Shown here in pieces: positions 33,779 through 47,352 of a DNA stretch of 64,000 nt. The stretch covers positions 29,320,788 through 29,384,787 of the forward strand of contig OX393581.1 of NCBI GenBank assembly GCA_947652605.1, read 5' to 3'. This DNA comes from Elmis aenea. Its lineage: Eukaryota; Arthropoda; Insecta; Coleoptera; Elmidae. A program made the position numbers and the translations under genes. Under the pieces are notes generated by a model that did no database searches, was not told the origin of the DNA, and saw nothing but the letters and a program-made list of their open reading frames with translations. The stretch's first letter is position 1; every line of letters starts with the position of its first letter.

Positions 33779-36700
33779 ATGCATATATTACAAAAACTAT
33801 CACAAGTGATTATTAGATATGGTCGTAATTACACGCAAATACAGTATCAACGAATATTACAAGTATGTTATTGCAAGAGAATTTCTTCATCAAAGGAAAG
33901 TGGTGCAATACATCAATTTTATTTAAACATGAATAATCCATATGTTGATTCAAAACGTTACTTGCATGGTGATAATGAAATAGATAGTGAGCTACAAGAG
34001 CAATATGATGATCCATATACAATTGAATATGAAGAGGCTTTACAACAGCAGATCTTAACAGTTAGAAACACTTTATTTCCAAATACCAAAGACCCCATTA
34101 TTAAAGAATTTAATGAATGTGCCTCGCTGCAAGACGTGCTTGATGTTGTACATGAAAACAAAGATAGCCTACAATGTGAACATATCGTGCAAGCAGTTTT
34201 AGTTTTATGGGACATTCAAAAAATCTTTTATCAAGTTAATTCTTTAAACGACATTTCCTACAAAGACCCGATTATCCAAAACTACATTGGCAGCTTAATT
34301 CAAAATTCAGAGTTTCAAAACTTATTAAACTTGATAAAATATAAATGTGAAGAGTTTAATGTAGAATTTTTGAGTTGCATTTTATTGTACTTAAGCAAAA
34401 TGGGAATAGATATTAAAGATGAAGTTCCGCAACTATTAATAGAAAGATTCTTACAAATTTTACCTAACAATTTCACACTGAGTGCGTGTTCAAGATTCAT
34501 GGTCGCAATTTTTTGCAATAAGAGTTTGATACCAGTATTGATTGCTCAGAATGTAATAGAAGAAGTTGTAAAGCAGCTTGGTAAGAATCGTTTAATTTTT
34601 TTGGAATAGTTTGTCATGGTTGTTTCATATAATTTAAGCATTGCTAAATAATAAAATATTTTTACACCATTTTTTAAATTTTATTCAAAAGCACAGCTAA
34701 ATGTAAGAAATTATCAGCTGAAAACTGCAATTTTACCTAAAGCTGTATGTGAAAGTAGAGCCTACTTTAATAATTATATTTGTTGAAGCACTCATCTGAT
34801 AAAATTCATACCAAGAAAAAAATTGGTTGTTTAAAAAGTATCTATAAATTTCCTTTACATTTCACCATTATCTAAACCGTTATTTGAAAGTTGTGTTGAA
34901 GCCTCATAAAGACAATTTTGTGAAGTAAAATTATTTATAGGTACATAAAAATGTAAAAACATATTTAATTTGAAACTCTTGTCAACTAAATATGTTTTTT
35001 GTAATAAAGTTTAATTGATTGTATTTTTTAATTAATTTACAGAAAATTGTGAGACAGTAAACGACTTTAAACTTGTAACGATATGTTTAAACAATGCCCA
35101 TGAACTAGTTTCAAGATCACTTTTAATTAAATATAGAAGTAAACTTCAAGAGTTTATTGATAAAGATATGCTTAGCCATAAAGATAGTAGAACAATTTTG
35201 AAGATACTGTTGTTTTTAAGTTATCCATCCTGGAGAGAAGAAAACTGCTCGCTTATTTCAAAATGTGTTCTTTTATTGCAAAATAATTTAAATTTGCTTA
35301 AAGTAAGCGAATTGTTAGTATTATATGAGGTAATTTTAATTATAAATTAATAAGGAAGAAATATCCGTTGGTAATAAAAAATTGGTAACTCTGTAGAAGT
35401 GTTTTTTGGTGTAATCAATACTTATTTAACTCACGTAAAATATTTTTACATTATTAGATATATTGAAATCAGACAATTATTTGAGGTAATAGTGTTAGAC
35501 TACAACACTGGAAACACCCAGTATGATTTCGAGATGAAAATCTAAATCTTACATCTAACAACACAAAACAAATTTACTATTTAATCAAATTTTATATTAA
35601 CTGCTTTTGCTTTTGATTTGTATGTTTCAGTTTTATTTTTGGATGGTAAAACGTTTAGGAACGCTTAAAAATTATTATTTTGTAATGATTTCTGGTGCAT
35701 ATAAAATAAGTTTGAAATCTTAATATTATTTTTTTAAAATGCTTTGGACTGCGTTTGTTTTACGTTTTTTTTTCTCTAAATGTGCAATGTTTGTATTGTA
35801 TTAATTATTGCATCGCTTTTGGTTCATTGATTTTTTGTTTTATGATCTAGTTGTTTAATATTTTTAAAATGTATTGCAAAGAAGCAAATATAGAACCAAA
35901 TATTACAGTACTGTTTACAGTTTTGTCAACAATTTGTAATAATATTTCAAATCTAAATTTGAGTAAGTGAATTTAAGAGTTACATTTATTATTACTACAG
36001 GAAACACATTTCCTTTATGGATAAGTTATCAAATCATAATTTAATTTGTTTGTTTTAAGACTTTTCAAAAACAGCAAGAGCCGGCAGCAATCCTTAATGA
36101 ATTAAAACGATGCACATCAACAATGTTAATACAGTTAGATGATGAAGTAGCATTACCAGTAGATATCAAAACTAAATTACTCTCCTCAGTTGTGTGTTTT
36201 TCATCCGCATCACAAAGACAAGACCACGAAAATCTAATACGAAAACATAGTAAAAAGTGCATGACAGAAACGTCTTTAACAGAATTACATCGAATGTTAA
36301 CATTTGTTAAAACATCCGATGATAATTTATGCAGAACATTATGGAATAATGTTATAAAACTTGTTGAACTAAATGTTTCACCAAAACAGTTCGACCTGGT
36401 GTTAAAAATGTGTTACAAGTATCTCAATTTTAACAATGATGTTGAAAATTATAGGCACTATGCGTTTGAAAAACAAATGAGTCAATTAATTGAAAACAAA
36501 TGGAAAACTGGTATCGGGCATTTAATGCCAACAAGAATTTGTACTATGGCAGCATTTATGTTGGCTTACAGCAAAAATGAGGAAGTAGTAGATGACTTAG
36601 TACAAAAAATTGCAAATAATTGGGAACAGCTAAATCCAACTGATTGTTTGATTGTCGCCAAAGGCCTGAGGACTGCAAAGGACATTAAAAAAGTCCTAGA

Positions 36701-39700
36701 TCCTAGTCAAATAATGGTGATTAATACAGTTTTAGACAAGTGTGTTAATGAAAAATTATTGTTGAACACCATTGACACGAAAACTGTGAATACATTACTG
36801 AAAACTTGTCTCTACAGGATGAAATCGTATGATAAGATGATGGAAAGTGTGGTTTTAAAATACAATAGTAACATACAAATGTCATCTAAAGCAATAAAAA
36901 GCACTGCATTTTGTTTACAATCAACAAATACGTTGTTACCAACTATTATAGAAGATATGACTAAATATGTAGTAGATTTTAGAGACAATATTCTAGGTTC
37001 CACTGTAGAAAAAATTGCATATTTATGTTATTACTTGGGATATCAACCAAAGAATTCAAATAAATTTTTCGATACTATTATTGATATTATAATCAGGTAA
37101 AACATGTAACAATTCAATTTATTGCCATGAAACTGGATATACTGTCTGCTCAAAATAATTTAAGTGCCATGGGGTTGTCAAAAATATAGGAGCTTCTGAG
37201 TCTGTTAACCCTTTCGCGCCTAGGGGCATAGGTGTCCCATGATATTTTCAAAAATTACTGAAACGTAAACACATAATAAAAGTATTACTAAATGTTCCAC
37301 TCGTATTCGTCTTTTCAGAGCATTATGACGCACGCACGGGATGATATGATTCATATAAACATGTCCCTGCGAGTAGCATAAAGATATCAACTACATACGG
37401 ATACACTGTAATCTCACACGTTTTTTCAAATTTTCGAGTAACTGTTTTAGTGAGTGAATTGTGCTTTCAACATGAACAGATAAGGTTTTAGAATATAGTT
37501 AGTAAAATGGTACAAGTTTTTAGATCAATTTACCTGAAAAAAAAGAAGCTGTGTACCTTCTCATGGCCTAGTGGGACTCATTTATCCCATAGCCCTAATT
37601 AAAAACCGAAAACAAAAAAATGTTAAAATTTTGAAAACAAACAATATTAATGTTTATTATATAATAATTTACTTAAAAATGTTAAATCTTGACGAGAAAA
37701 AAGTCGGCGTGAAAGGGTTAAATGAGAATTTGTTTTTAAATATCTTTTTATATTTTGTAAGTTAACTTGATTTAAAAAATTAATTTAGTAACTGCAAGTT
37801 ATGGTTTGATATTATAATCTTTGTGGTCCATAAGAAATAAAAAAGTTGACCATCAAAAACATTACACCATTTGACATTTGACTGTTTCATTCCAAATTTT
37901 CATTTATTTACCCCCACAAACCAAAGAGAAAAATTGTATGTCAATACATTAAATTCAAATAAATATAGTATCAATCATCAAAAATAAATAACATGTATTT
38001 GTGTATAAGTATTATAATTATTTGTAAATTTTAGAGAAAAGGAACGTATGAGCGGTTTATCATATTTGCAAGCATCTCTCTCGCTATGTTTTTTCAATAA
38101 ACTACCAGAATCGTTCATACAACAGATTTTTAATGTCTCATTTTTAGAAAAACTAGATTCAGAACTGGCGAATTGTTATTCTAAGGTGATTTTAAACTGA
38201 TGTTAGCAACAACTTTCCCAATGCGTAACATTTTTTGTTTTACAGGATACATATCCTGTACGAGTTCGCCGTAATATGATGCAGTTAAATCGTGCTGTTT
38301 GTCTGGATTACCCGCAATCAAATGTTCCTTGGTTTCATCAAAAATATATCCAGCAGATGCTAAATAAAGGTACTTTAGGTTAATATTAAAGTAATTAAAA
38401 TTAAATGAGATTTTTTTATGTAGTAGAAAGTGTTAAAAATCCTTTGCAAGTTTGTGTAGGATTGTCAATATTTTATGAGATGAAACAATAACTTTTTATT
38501 ATTAATACAAAAAAAAATATTACTGCTTTTTTAGTTTTCACTGTAGAAACAAAATATAAATTAAAATTCTACATTAACTTTGAGATGCAGTCTAAAAGTG
38601 AAATTTACCATTTCTTTAAAAGCTCTCACAAATCACCTGTTTTAAAATACAGTAGATTTAGGATAATTGGGGCAGCTGACAAAACTTGAAGGGAAGAAAG
38701 AAATCAAGTATTTAGCCTAATTTTTTCCACTTATTTAAACTAACCTGCTGCGCAGTGGTTTCCAACCTGTGGGGCGCGACCCCCTAGGGGGGCGCGAGAC
38801 TATTGTAAGGGGGGCACGCAGCTGTTACTAAATTTCATTTTTGAATACAAACAAACAAAAAAAACCTTATTTTTACAAAATATGGTATTTTGTTTTGAAG
38901 CCCATTAAATAATTATTATGAAATAGATTGTTACGAAAAGTGAGGGGGGCGCAATATTTTTTTTTATGAAAAAGGGGGGCGGAGGTACAAAAAGGTTGGA
39001 AACCACTGTGCTAGGGGGTGCAACAGCCACAGTTATATGAAGTGGTGGTACGGGGTGGACATGTTTCTTTTGTGTTGTGTGTAATCGAAAATTGACAGAA
39101 ATTTTACATTTGCTTCATTGGGCTAAAATGATCTAGTCCCAATGCGTCCCGTGCCTTTTTTTTGAGTACTATGGCAAAATTTCAAAAATGTTTACTAAAA
39201 GAGAGCTTGAAATATTAATTTTTAATTTGCAATATAAAAATGTAAAGGGTTTTCTGTGCCTAAAATCTATCGTTTTTAAGTTATTAACGGTCTTTTAGTA
39301 ATATTGACGAAAACTGCTTTAACAAAATATTCTTATTTAGCCATTAATTATAGCCAGTGTAAAACTATTGGATGTTTCGTTAACAATACTCTTATAGTGT
39401 CTTCTGAATAGTTAAACGTTTTAAATAATACAGTGTTTGTTTTATTCCATCCATTTAGTTGAATTTTTGAAGTCAAGGTTTTTAAATGGAACACCCTGTA
39501 TTTTTTTACATTTTCAGTTAGATAATTTAATTGTCTTTAAACTACATTACACCCAGCATTTAGTGATTTAAAAAAAAATAATGCAGCATTTTATAAATCT
39601 ATTTTTCCTATCATCCCTTGCATCACCCTGTATAATAATAATGTAAAAATTAAAACAAAATCGTTTGTTTTAATTTTAATATTAAATGATTTTAACTAAC

Positions 39701-40631
39701 TGCATTTCTTTTTTATTATAATATATCATCAGTTATAGAAGAATAAATATAATCGGTGTGAAAAATGCCATAGCACAATTATTTAATAATTATTTTTAGC
39801 AACAACTAACAGGGCTACATCTCTAAAAAACGAATTTGCTGCCAATGTTTATGAATATCTTTCAAAAACATTAAAAAATACTGATTGCATTGTTCAAGAT
39901 TTTATTGCACCCTATGGTTACCATATAGATTTTGTGATCAATTTTGATGAATCGGAACATTCTCTAGGAAATATTAATAGGTAAGTGTGATTTCTATGCC
40001 TAAATGGTCTGTAGAACTTTTATGGATTCATATGGATTCTTGCTTAACTTAACACATACAAAGTGCTTTTAATTTATGTTTTAACATATTTAAAATTGAG
40101 AAATGTTTGAGATATTGAAACGATTAATTTTAAATATAAATAGGTAACAGTTTTATAAAAAATACTTATTAATGAGAAGAACATGTAATTTAATTTAGAG
40201 ATTAATTATGCTAGATATTCTGCAAGTAAAGTTATTTTTTACAAAATACAATGTTTTAATATGTAGAACTTAGGGATTTTGGAAATTTTACAAAAGTGGA
40301 CTATCGCATCTTAAAAACTAGCTAAATTAGTTAAATTTTAATACCATGCCATTAACGTAATATCTTTTTTACTCTTGGTATTTAATAAAAATTTATTATT
40401 TTTAGGGTTGGTGTACTGTTAACGCAGCCTAATGCTTATACAAGAATGAATGTTCAACTAAAAGGTCAACATCAATTAAAGCAAAGGCATTTGGAAATAT
40501 TAGGATTCAGAATTATATCAGTCAATTTTAGTTATTGGAAAACAATTATATATGGTGAAGAAAAAATTAAGTATTTAACAAATTTATTATGGCCTGATTC
40601 TCTTAGCCAATCATATGTTGTAAACAAGTGA
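33779..40631 (+). CDS. FASTK-family mitochondrial protein with RAP domain (8 exons, about 966 aa)
   Basis: The exons are 33779-34580, 35043-35329, 35851-35962, about 36079-37096, 38035-38185, 38246-38369, 39800-39980 and 40406-40631. FASTK proteins act in mitochondrial RNA processing and stability. The N-terminus (LQKLSQVIIRYGRN...) is basic and amphipathic, like a mitochondrial presequence. Helical-repeat sequence fills the middle. LDYPQSNVPWFHQKY (exon 6) matches the FAST_1/FAST_2 region. The C-terminus has a RAP domain in exon 8 (LKQRHLEILGFRIISVNFSYW, then KIKYLTNLLWP). The acceptor of exon 4 is uncertain: the strong donor at 35963 is phase 1, and only acceptors giving starts at 36079 or 36088 keep the frame. 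Which FASTKD paralogue it is (1, 2, 3 or 5) was not resolved. AATAAA lies at 41027. Confidence 0.88.
37205..37721. mobile_element. piggyBac-like MITE 2 (FASTK intron 4)
   Basis: TTAA at 37205-37208 and 37718-37721 flank CCCTTTCGCGCC and GGCGTGAAAGGG (one mismatch). As in MITE 1, the interior has TGTCCCATG and TTTATCCCATAG phrases. It is non-coding; a 64-aa frame overlapping its right end is fortuitous. Confidence 0.85.
38753..39008. mobile_element. hAT-like MITE (FASTK intron 6)
   Basis: It begins CAGTGGTTTCCAACCTGTGG and ends GGTTGGAAACCACTG, the widespread hAT terminal type, with GGGGCGCGACCCCCTAGGGG just inside. The flanks CTGCTGCG and TGCTAGGG could be a decayed 8-bp duplication. It stands out as GC-rich in the intron. 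Confidence 0.85.
39470..39640. repeat. Two solo right termini of foldback-type elements
   Basis: GGAACACCCTGTA (39488-39500) and GCATCACCCTGTATAAT (39619-39635) both read as right ends of TACAGGGTG elements without matching left ends nearby. They probably remain from deleted copies in FASTK intron 6. Confidence 0.5.
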
Positions 40632-41759
40632 TAAAAGTGTATTGATTTTAGCTACAGTTAATTAAACAATAATTTTTCAATCAGTCGTTTTGATAAGATT
40701 TTTGCATGCTAATGTTTGCATTACATATATGCGCAATTAGGAGGGACTAATCACAATTGTTTGAAATTATTATCAGGAAAATACTAATTCTAGCATTATA
40801 ATTTATTAGTTGTACGAAAATTCTGCTCGTGTGTTTTATCAAAGATAGATTTATTTTCAAAGTTGGAACTTCCGATATAATATTTGTTTATTTATGTAAA
40901 ATTTTTAAACTTTTATGATATATTATATCTGCTTTACTTTAATGTAGTATTAAGAATTATTGCATAATTATGAATTTATAATACAAATATTTAAGATTTA
41001 GTTAAGAGTTTGAACAGATTTAATCGAATAAAATATTGCTGTTTGACAGCGCAGCCATATTTAAAGTTCAGTTTTTAAAAAATTGTTTTAAAGTCTACTA
41101 AATATGAAAATGAAGGTGTAAATTTTTTTTTCAGTGCAACATTAACAGTAAACTTTGTTTTAAATTTAAAAAAATGCACAAAGATTACCTCCCAAACCTT
41201 TTTAAAAAAAAAGCGTAGCGTAGCTTAATTAATGAAACAGCAGAACAACAAAATTTGAAAACATTTGTTCAAAACCAATTGTTATTTTATCAAGCTACTG
41301 TAACCACTTTACATTACTTAAAATAACTACTTCTCTTAATCATGTTTTGTTAACCAGCTGCAAATGAAATGTCCAAAATTGAAATTTTCAGTCAGCTTTA
41401 AATATAATTTTAATTTTGAAAATGTTAGTATGTGTTGATGTATAAAATGGAAACTGTTGATTTCCTGTGCAAAAATATGTTTACACTCGTTTTTAAGCTT
41501 TCATTGTAACATCTTAAAAAAGAGTCCACCTTACCTATCATGAAATACAATAAGACGAGATTAAATTCACAAAAAAAAAAAATTAATTTACAACTCCACA
41601 AAATCCATTATTTCTATTCACGAATTTCATGTCGAAAATTATTTAAAATGGTATGATAAAGTACAAGTATTTTTTTATTAACTTTAAAAATGGCATGATG
41701 TTGCCTTCACCAACACAAAATTGATTTAACTCGAAGTACGATGTGACCTTTCTACTTCA
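40632..41759. other. FASTK 3' flank
   Basis: AT-rich sequence holding the likely FASTK 3' end (AATAAA at 41027). No repeat, gene or RNA was recognised. Confidence 0.5.
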
Positions 41760-41783
41760 AGTGTCTCCGTAAATAGATGCTGT

Positions 41784-42059
41784 AGTTATAAACAAGCTTC
41801 GTTGTTAGAGAAGTTAGTCTGAAAGTAAATACGTACGATTAATCTTTATTAGTGCCTTACTTCAGAGTAGTGGCAAAAATATAATATTTTTAGTTATTAA
41901 TCTTCGTCCGTGTTCAACTGAAGCTGTGTTACAGTTACTTGTGATGTGCTGATTCGCTAAATTGTTGATCAATTATTGTAATTGTACCTCGACACCGAAA
42001 GGTACAAGAGGAACCGATTAAGAAGAAGAAGAATTGTAGTAATGTTAATTTCATATCAG
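41784..42059 (+). other. Candidate untranslated first exon
   Basis: TTATAAAC near 41784 is followed about 30 bp later by AAGTTAGTCTG, a plausible initiator. The sequence then runs without repeats to TCATATCAG|GTAAGATT, a consensus splice donor at 42060. This could be the 5' exon of a transcript spliced to something downstream (perhaps Brummer, whose coding exon is preceded by a possible acceptor at 60369) or of a non-coding RNA. No partner exon was identified. Confidence 0.3.
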
Positions 42060-42766
42060 GTAAGATTATAATTTTACAAATTACGGCCTAGTAGTTTTTA
42101 AATGAAGTACGTACCTTATTTTTTGGCTAAAAAGTTTGATTTTTGGAAACAAACTATAGGCATCATAAACAAAAGTGGGTTTTCTAATTTAAGTGAAAAA
42201 CTTAATGTAATATCTGCGTCAGATTAGTATTCAACTATTAAAATTCCCTTGTCTTATGTTAAAGCTTTATTTAATTATTTGTGTATAAATTATTGACATA
42301 CTGCTAGTATAATGCATAGACATAATGTAACGTCGGGTATTTTATAAAATTCCTAGACATTTTATTAAGAGCGGGTAAAACAAAAGCTTTTCATTATTTA
42401 TTTTTAAAAAAACTTTAGCCTGACTGTGACTGACCAAATGAATGAGGGTCAGGTTAAAAGTTGGTTTATTTATTTTTATTAATGAAAACAAACATTAGGT
42501 TTTATTTCATAATTTATTTATTGAAAACTATTATTTGCTCGTTTTGTTGGCTTTTTATAAAATGTCTAATATTACCTTATCCCTACGACATATGCATCAG
42601 TGCTCCCAAACAGCTTTTACACAACCGCCCTCTTTATAAAGCCCATATTTAATAGGCGCCCCCTACTACACATTAAGTCAAAAAATAAAGATAAATTAAA
42701 AGTTATATGATTTAAATTTATTTTGTAAACAAAAATATTAGTATAGGTACAAAGGTACCTGATTAA

Positions 42767-42961
42767 TTATTGTTGAGAATGGGCCTGATGTGATGAGACA
42801 AATTTTTCAACATCTGGCTCAATGTTGGTAAGCGGCCTACTTAAATCGCCAAGTTTTTGTTTGTGGTCAGTTTCTCTTCTTCGTGAAACGGTCCGTAACG
42901 GCAATAATTCAACTGAATATGACGTTGGAAATGCAATTTGGAACTTTTCACAATGGCCCAT
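42767..42961 (-). pseudogene. hAT transposase C-terminal remnant
   Basis: A 64-aa frame reads MGHCEKFQIAFPTSYSVE and later GDLSRPLTNIEPDVEKFVSS HQAHSQQ-stop. This matches the extreme C-terminus of ZBED5/SCAND3-type hAT transposases, which has F-P-T/S-S-Y-V-E, then R-G-D-L-R, L-T-x-I-x-P-x-I/V-x-x-L-V-S-x-H-Q-A-H. The stretch between them is diverged and no upstream transposase or dimerisation domain was found in frame. Confidence 0.7.
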
Positions 42962-43238
42962 AATCCAGGATAAAGATTTATAATATAATGCTGCAACCAG
43001 AAATTTTGGTATCCACTTTTAAATTTGGGCGTCTACTCTCCGGGTTTGTTATTCAATCAATTTATTGTTCTTCTAATTGTATTCTTGTTTCCAAAATACT
43101 TAAATAATATTGGTCTACAACCCAATCTGGAATCTACGTGCATGTAACGCTTAAAATTGGGTTTTGGTTTTCACCGCTTGTCTTCCAACGCCTCCCTTGT
43201 CTTCTAGTGACTGTAGGGCGCCACTTTGGCCACTGATA

Positions 43239-43345
43239 TACATGGTGTCCTAAATTCCAGGTTCAACATGAAGATCTTACTCTTTTTAAGAGCTACGAAG
43301 CCGGTTGAATTGGGAGAAAGTTGCGTAATTTGGGGTTGAGTTTAA
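43239..43345. repeat. Left end of a TACAGGGTGTCC-type repeat
   Basis: TACATGGTGTCCTAAATTCC and GAGCTACGAAGCCGGTTGAA recur in the same order at 49268 and 50207, where an 890-bp element separates them. This copy therefore shows the uninterrupted arrangement. A right terminus was not found. Confidence 0.6.
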
Positions 43346-46100
43346 GTTTAAAACAAAAATTGCTACAGTCCTCTTAGTTCAAAAGTTATTCAAAAAACCT
43401 GGAAAAAATGTTAGTCTTTTGCGACATTGCCTTACTTTTTAGAGACAATTAAAAACTAAACACACTTCTTTGAGCAACTTTTTACTATTTACATGCTAAA
43501 CTTATTTTGTATCAATCGTTTCATTTTTTTACCATCATAACTTTGTTATTTTGTATGCCATTTTGCTTTGAAAGTAGTACTAAAAATCTTGAGTACTGGA
43601 CCAATTACTTATATAATTTTGTTACACCCTAGGTAGCCGGTTAAAAATATAAACAAAATATAAAAATTTACTTTTAAGTGTTTAATTTTTTGATACCCTT
43701 AAATTGTAATTCCTTTAATGGTATAGAAAAACAAAAATCAAATTGTTAGTTTTTTTAAATTCTGAATTAAGAGGACTATATAGCAATTTTCATAGCTCTT
43801 AAACAAGATTTTCATGTTAAATCTCGAATTTGGTAAACTATGTATGTGAAATAGAGAGAGCAAAGATATGAAGGAGCACTTAAGATTAAAAAAATGTTTG
43901 GAAAGTGTTTTATATGCCATACACTACGTGTTAATATACCCACATCCAATTATAATTAGTCCTGGTTCCTGGTTGCACTACCAATTTATCACTGCAATAT
44001 TAAACTAAAGGCATTGAATCTTTCTCAAGGAAAATCTGCATACATAACTGGAAAGATATATTTAAAGATCTTTTGTTATTAAACAATAATTACATATGAT
44101 ATAAACCTATCGATTCTGTAGAATATGTTGTCACTACATGTTTGAAGTATTTCTTGAGACCTTCACATTAAAATAGGTCAAAACCAAAGATAATTTTAAA
44201 AACTGTGCAAATGAATAGAATTATATTTTGCATTCTTCCAAAATAATTTATAAACGTTATTTAATACAAATGACATTAATCATAAAAACATGTTATTTTA
44301 TTTTTTAAAAATTTGTGATTTTATAAAGGAAATAAGCTCAAAAATATTAGCTATGTACAAAAATGAGAAAGACTTCAATCTTATTGTTAATTAATTTTAA
44401 ATTGTATATCATTCAAGATGTATGTAATTTAGTTTACACCTTATAGCTACCAATAGGCACTAACTTGCGACTTTTCAAGTTACTAAAGCATCTGTTTTTC
44501 TGAATTTAAAAAAGAAAAGTTTATTAAAAATATAATCTTAATCAATTTTAGTAATGAAAAGTAATACCGTCAAAGAATGAATTGCAAAAATAGGACATGA
44601 TTAGTATTTTCTTAATTTTTAGGGTCTTTTTGAGTCAAAGTTTATTACATTTTTATTTTAGGAGTGTCAACATTATTTCGCGTTTAGTACCATGTTCTGT
44701 GGTTTAGTATCTAAAATTCGCATCTGTTCGGTTGTTGTGTGAACTTGATACATTTAAATTTTTTCATTTATTTTTCTTTAAAATGTGTATAACCTGTCAA
44801 TTTAAAACGTTCCTCCTAAGTATTTGTTAAAATTCCGTTTAATTACATTTTCCTGGACTGCGGACCTCCATATTAAGTAAACGTTAAAATTTTATTAAAA
44901 CGTACAATACTTGCAAGTATTATCAAAGTATCTATTCCCGTATTAATAATTACCTAAGTCCTTATAGATTTAGATAGATCCAACTTTCGTAAGCATACAT
45001 TTTCGAGAACATTCTGTTTTAGTAAATTGATTGCGTTGTTTTTGTTTTCATGTTGAATCTACCAAATGTTATTAGCATTATAATCGTTCCGATATAATAA
45101 CAAAACGCAAAAAGGCCCTGATAAATGATCCATATCAAAATATTGATATCAGTATTTATTTCATCTTGCCAGGAGTGGGCTAGCCACAAAACGAGCAAAA
45201 AAAGCCTTGTGGAATAAAGGTTTATTGTTGTATTCAATTTAATGTCTAATTTAAGTTTATATTCATCTTTTTTAAAATCAAATCAAGTATGATTTTTATT
45301 TAAAAATACAACTTTCTTATTAATAGTATAAAAATCGAATATGGCGTCCATAAGAAATATTTCATCTCAAAAAGTAAACAAGCTGAATCAATTTTAAATT
45401 TTAAGATAGTTATGCGTTATGCGAATATCAAATTTCTTTTGATAATAAAAAATTATATCGGAATTCTCTGTTTATTTGTGTATTTTTTAACAATTTGAGA
45501 ATTACTGCACTCTGCACTGCATTCATTATAAAATATGTGATATAAAATCCAATATGACGAGAAATGAAAAACTTGACTATTGTTTTATAAAAACTAGGTA
45601 GGTTGGATCAATTTAAACAACATTTAGCAATTAAGGCATTTGTTTAAACTTTGAATACCAAATATCAAATATCTAAATTGATAATAAGAAAAAATGTTTA
45701 ATTGGAGTGTCAGTTTAGATTCTCTTTAAAAGCAAGTGAAAACACACCGTTTTGTCATTTAACCATCCTTATTTATCTAACGGTTTTCGAGATCTTCATG
45801 TTGAAATGCACTTGTTTATTGCTATTTAATGTTTAATGAAAATATCTACTGCCTTTTTCTTAAAATGCTTTTTTTTTAAATAAAAATTTTCTGCGAATAT
45901 ATTTCAGGTTAAACATATTTGCTATTTAAATCTTTGGCAATATTTAGTGCGCCGTGGGTGTTTTAAAAAATTAACATTTAGTTGCTCCATATAACTGGAA
46001 ACTTTTGTGCCATTTAACCGATCTGTTATCTGTTGCGGTTTAGAAGTTGCCCATGGTGAACCACGAATTTAGAGCAAATTGTATATCCACATCCACCAGT
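43346..46100. other. Intergenic, no recognised features
   Basis: AT-rich sequence. Short open frames have no domain or codon signal. No tRNA, terminal repeat or gene was recognised. Confidence 0.4.
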
Positions 46101-46268
46101 GCAGTAGGGCGTAGGCAGAATGCTTCTATAGGGGGGTTAATAAACACAAAAAGAGCCGAGTTTTTTTTTTAAGGTCGCTAATCTCTTTTATTCGTTTTTT
46201 AGCACACAATTTACAGTTCTACGGCCCTAAGCCGTAACCCCCTGCCACTGATTTCCACCCTATCAATA
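46100..46268. repeat. Dispersed repeat S, copy 1
   Basis: It shares with 49370-49615 the phrases GGGGGGTTAATAAACACAAA, AAGAGCCGAG, TTTTTTAGCACACAATTTACAG and CGGCCCTAAGCCG, ending in a CACCCTATC-like phrase. It could be a LINE/SINE tail or MITE; termini are not evident. Confidence 0.55.
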
Positions 46269-47350
46269 AAGTAGCGAATTATAAATCACTTAATAAAATT
46301 ATGTTAAACATCTTTTAAAACTTATTGAGGCCTTTCTACAACGCTTTAATTTTCGCCAAAAAATTTTCCAAGTCCTGCTCTATCACACGAATTTTTGTGT
46401 TGTTTTGTTTACATACATGTATACGTTTCACTGTACGTACGTATACGTATAACTATTCTCATCTATTTTCGTATATGGGTCTTTGGGTCAATTATACTAC
46501 CATCACTCATAACGTTCATTTTCAGCACGCGATTACATTTTTTAACTGTTTTTTTTACAATAATAGCCTAAAGTACGTATGCAAATATTAGAGTTTTAAA
46601 TACTATTTTGTCATCTTTAACCTTAACTGACGCGTGTTAAATGTTTGTTTTAATATTTTTTTCAAATTTTCTAAACAAAGTTATCGATCAATGTCGAAAT
46701 AAAGTAAAATTGCGAACTTGAAAATTTAGGTTTGTAACCGACATCTCATGATTTATGATTAAATAATCTTGTTTTATATTGATTAGAATAAATATATAAT
46801 TGCATAAATCAGAAATTACTAAACGCTAAAGACCTCTTGATAATTCTCACGAGGTTTTCGCAAAAACAAACAGAACACTCACAGGTATTGCCTGCAAAAC
46901 TCATTAAACTTTTAAAAAAAGGTTTCCGTTAGCATTCGTAAGCTTTTTACTTAGTGCGGTTTCTATATTTCGCGTAATTTTTAAAAACAATTTACGATTT
47001 CTCGAAGTGCTTAGGTGCTTTAATAATCCATGGCTCGAAAAGTCAAAAAATGAGATCGATTCGGATTCGGTAGGGTAAAAAAAAAGTTTGGTTTAAGTTC
47101 ATAAAAACATTTTTATATTGTCAGGGTTCAGATGCGCTTGTCAGGTTAAAATGAGGTCCGCGAGAATCAGAATAGGCGAATTTCAGCGATTTTTCAATTA
47201 TGAATGAAAAATATGGCGATAAAATAACGTACAAAAAACGTTGGATGAAAAATGGGTTTTGTTTACTGGAACAGGTTTACAAAAATTATTAATTAGGAGC
47301 CAATTTTCGTTTTTGATTAGGCTAATTCGGTCTCTGGTTTGTACCTACTA
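46269..47350. other. Intergenic, no recognised features
   Basis: No gene or repeat was recognised. An 88-aa open frame at 46325-46591 has no domain and is probably chance. Confidence 0.4.
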
Positions 47351-47352
47351 TA

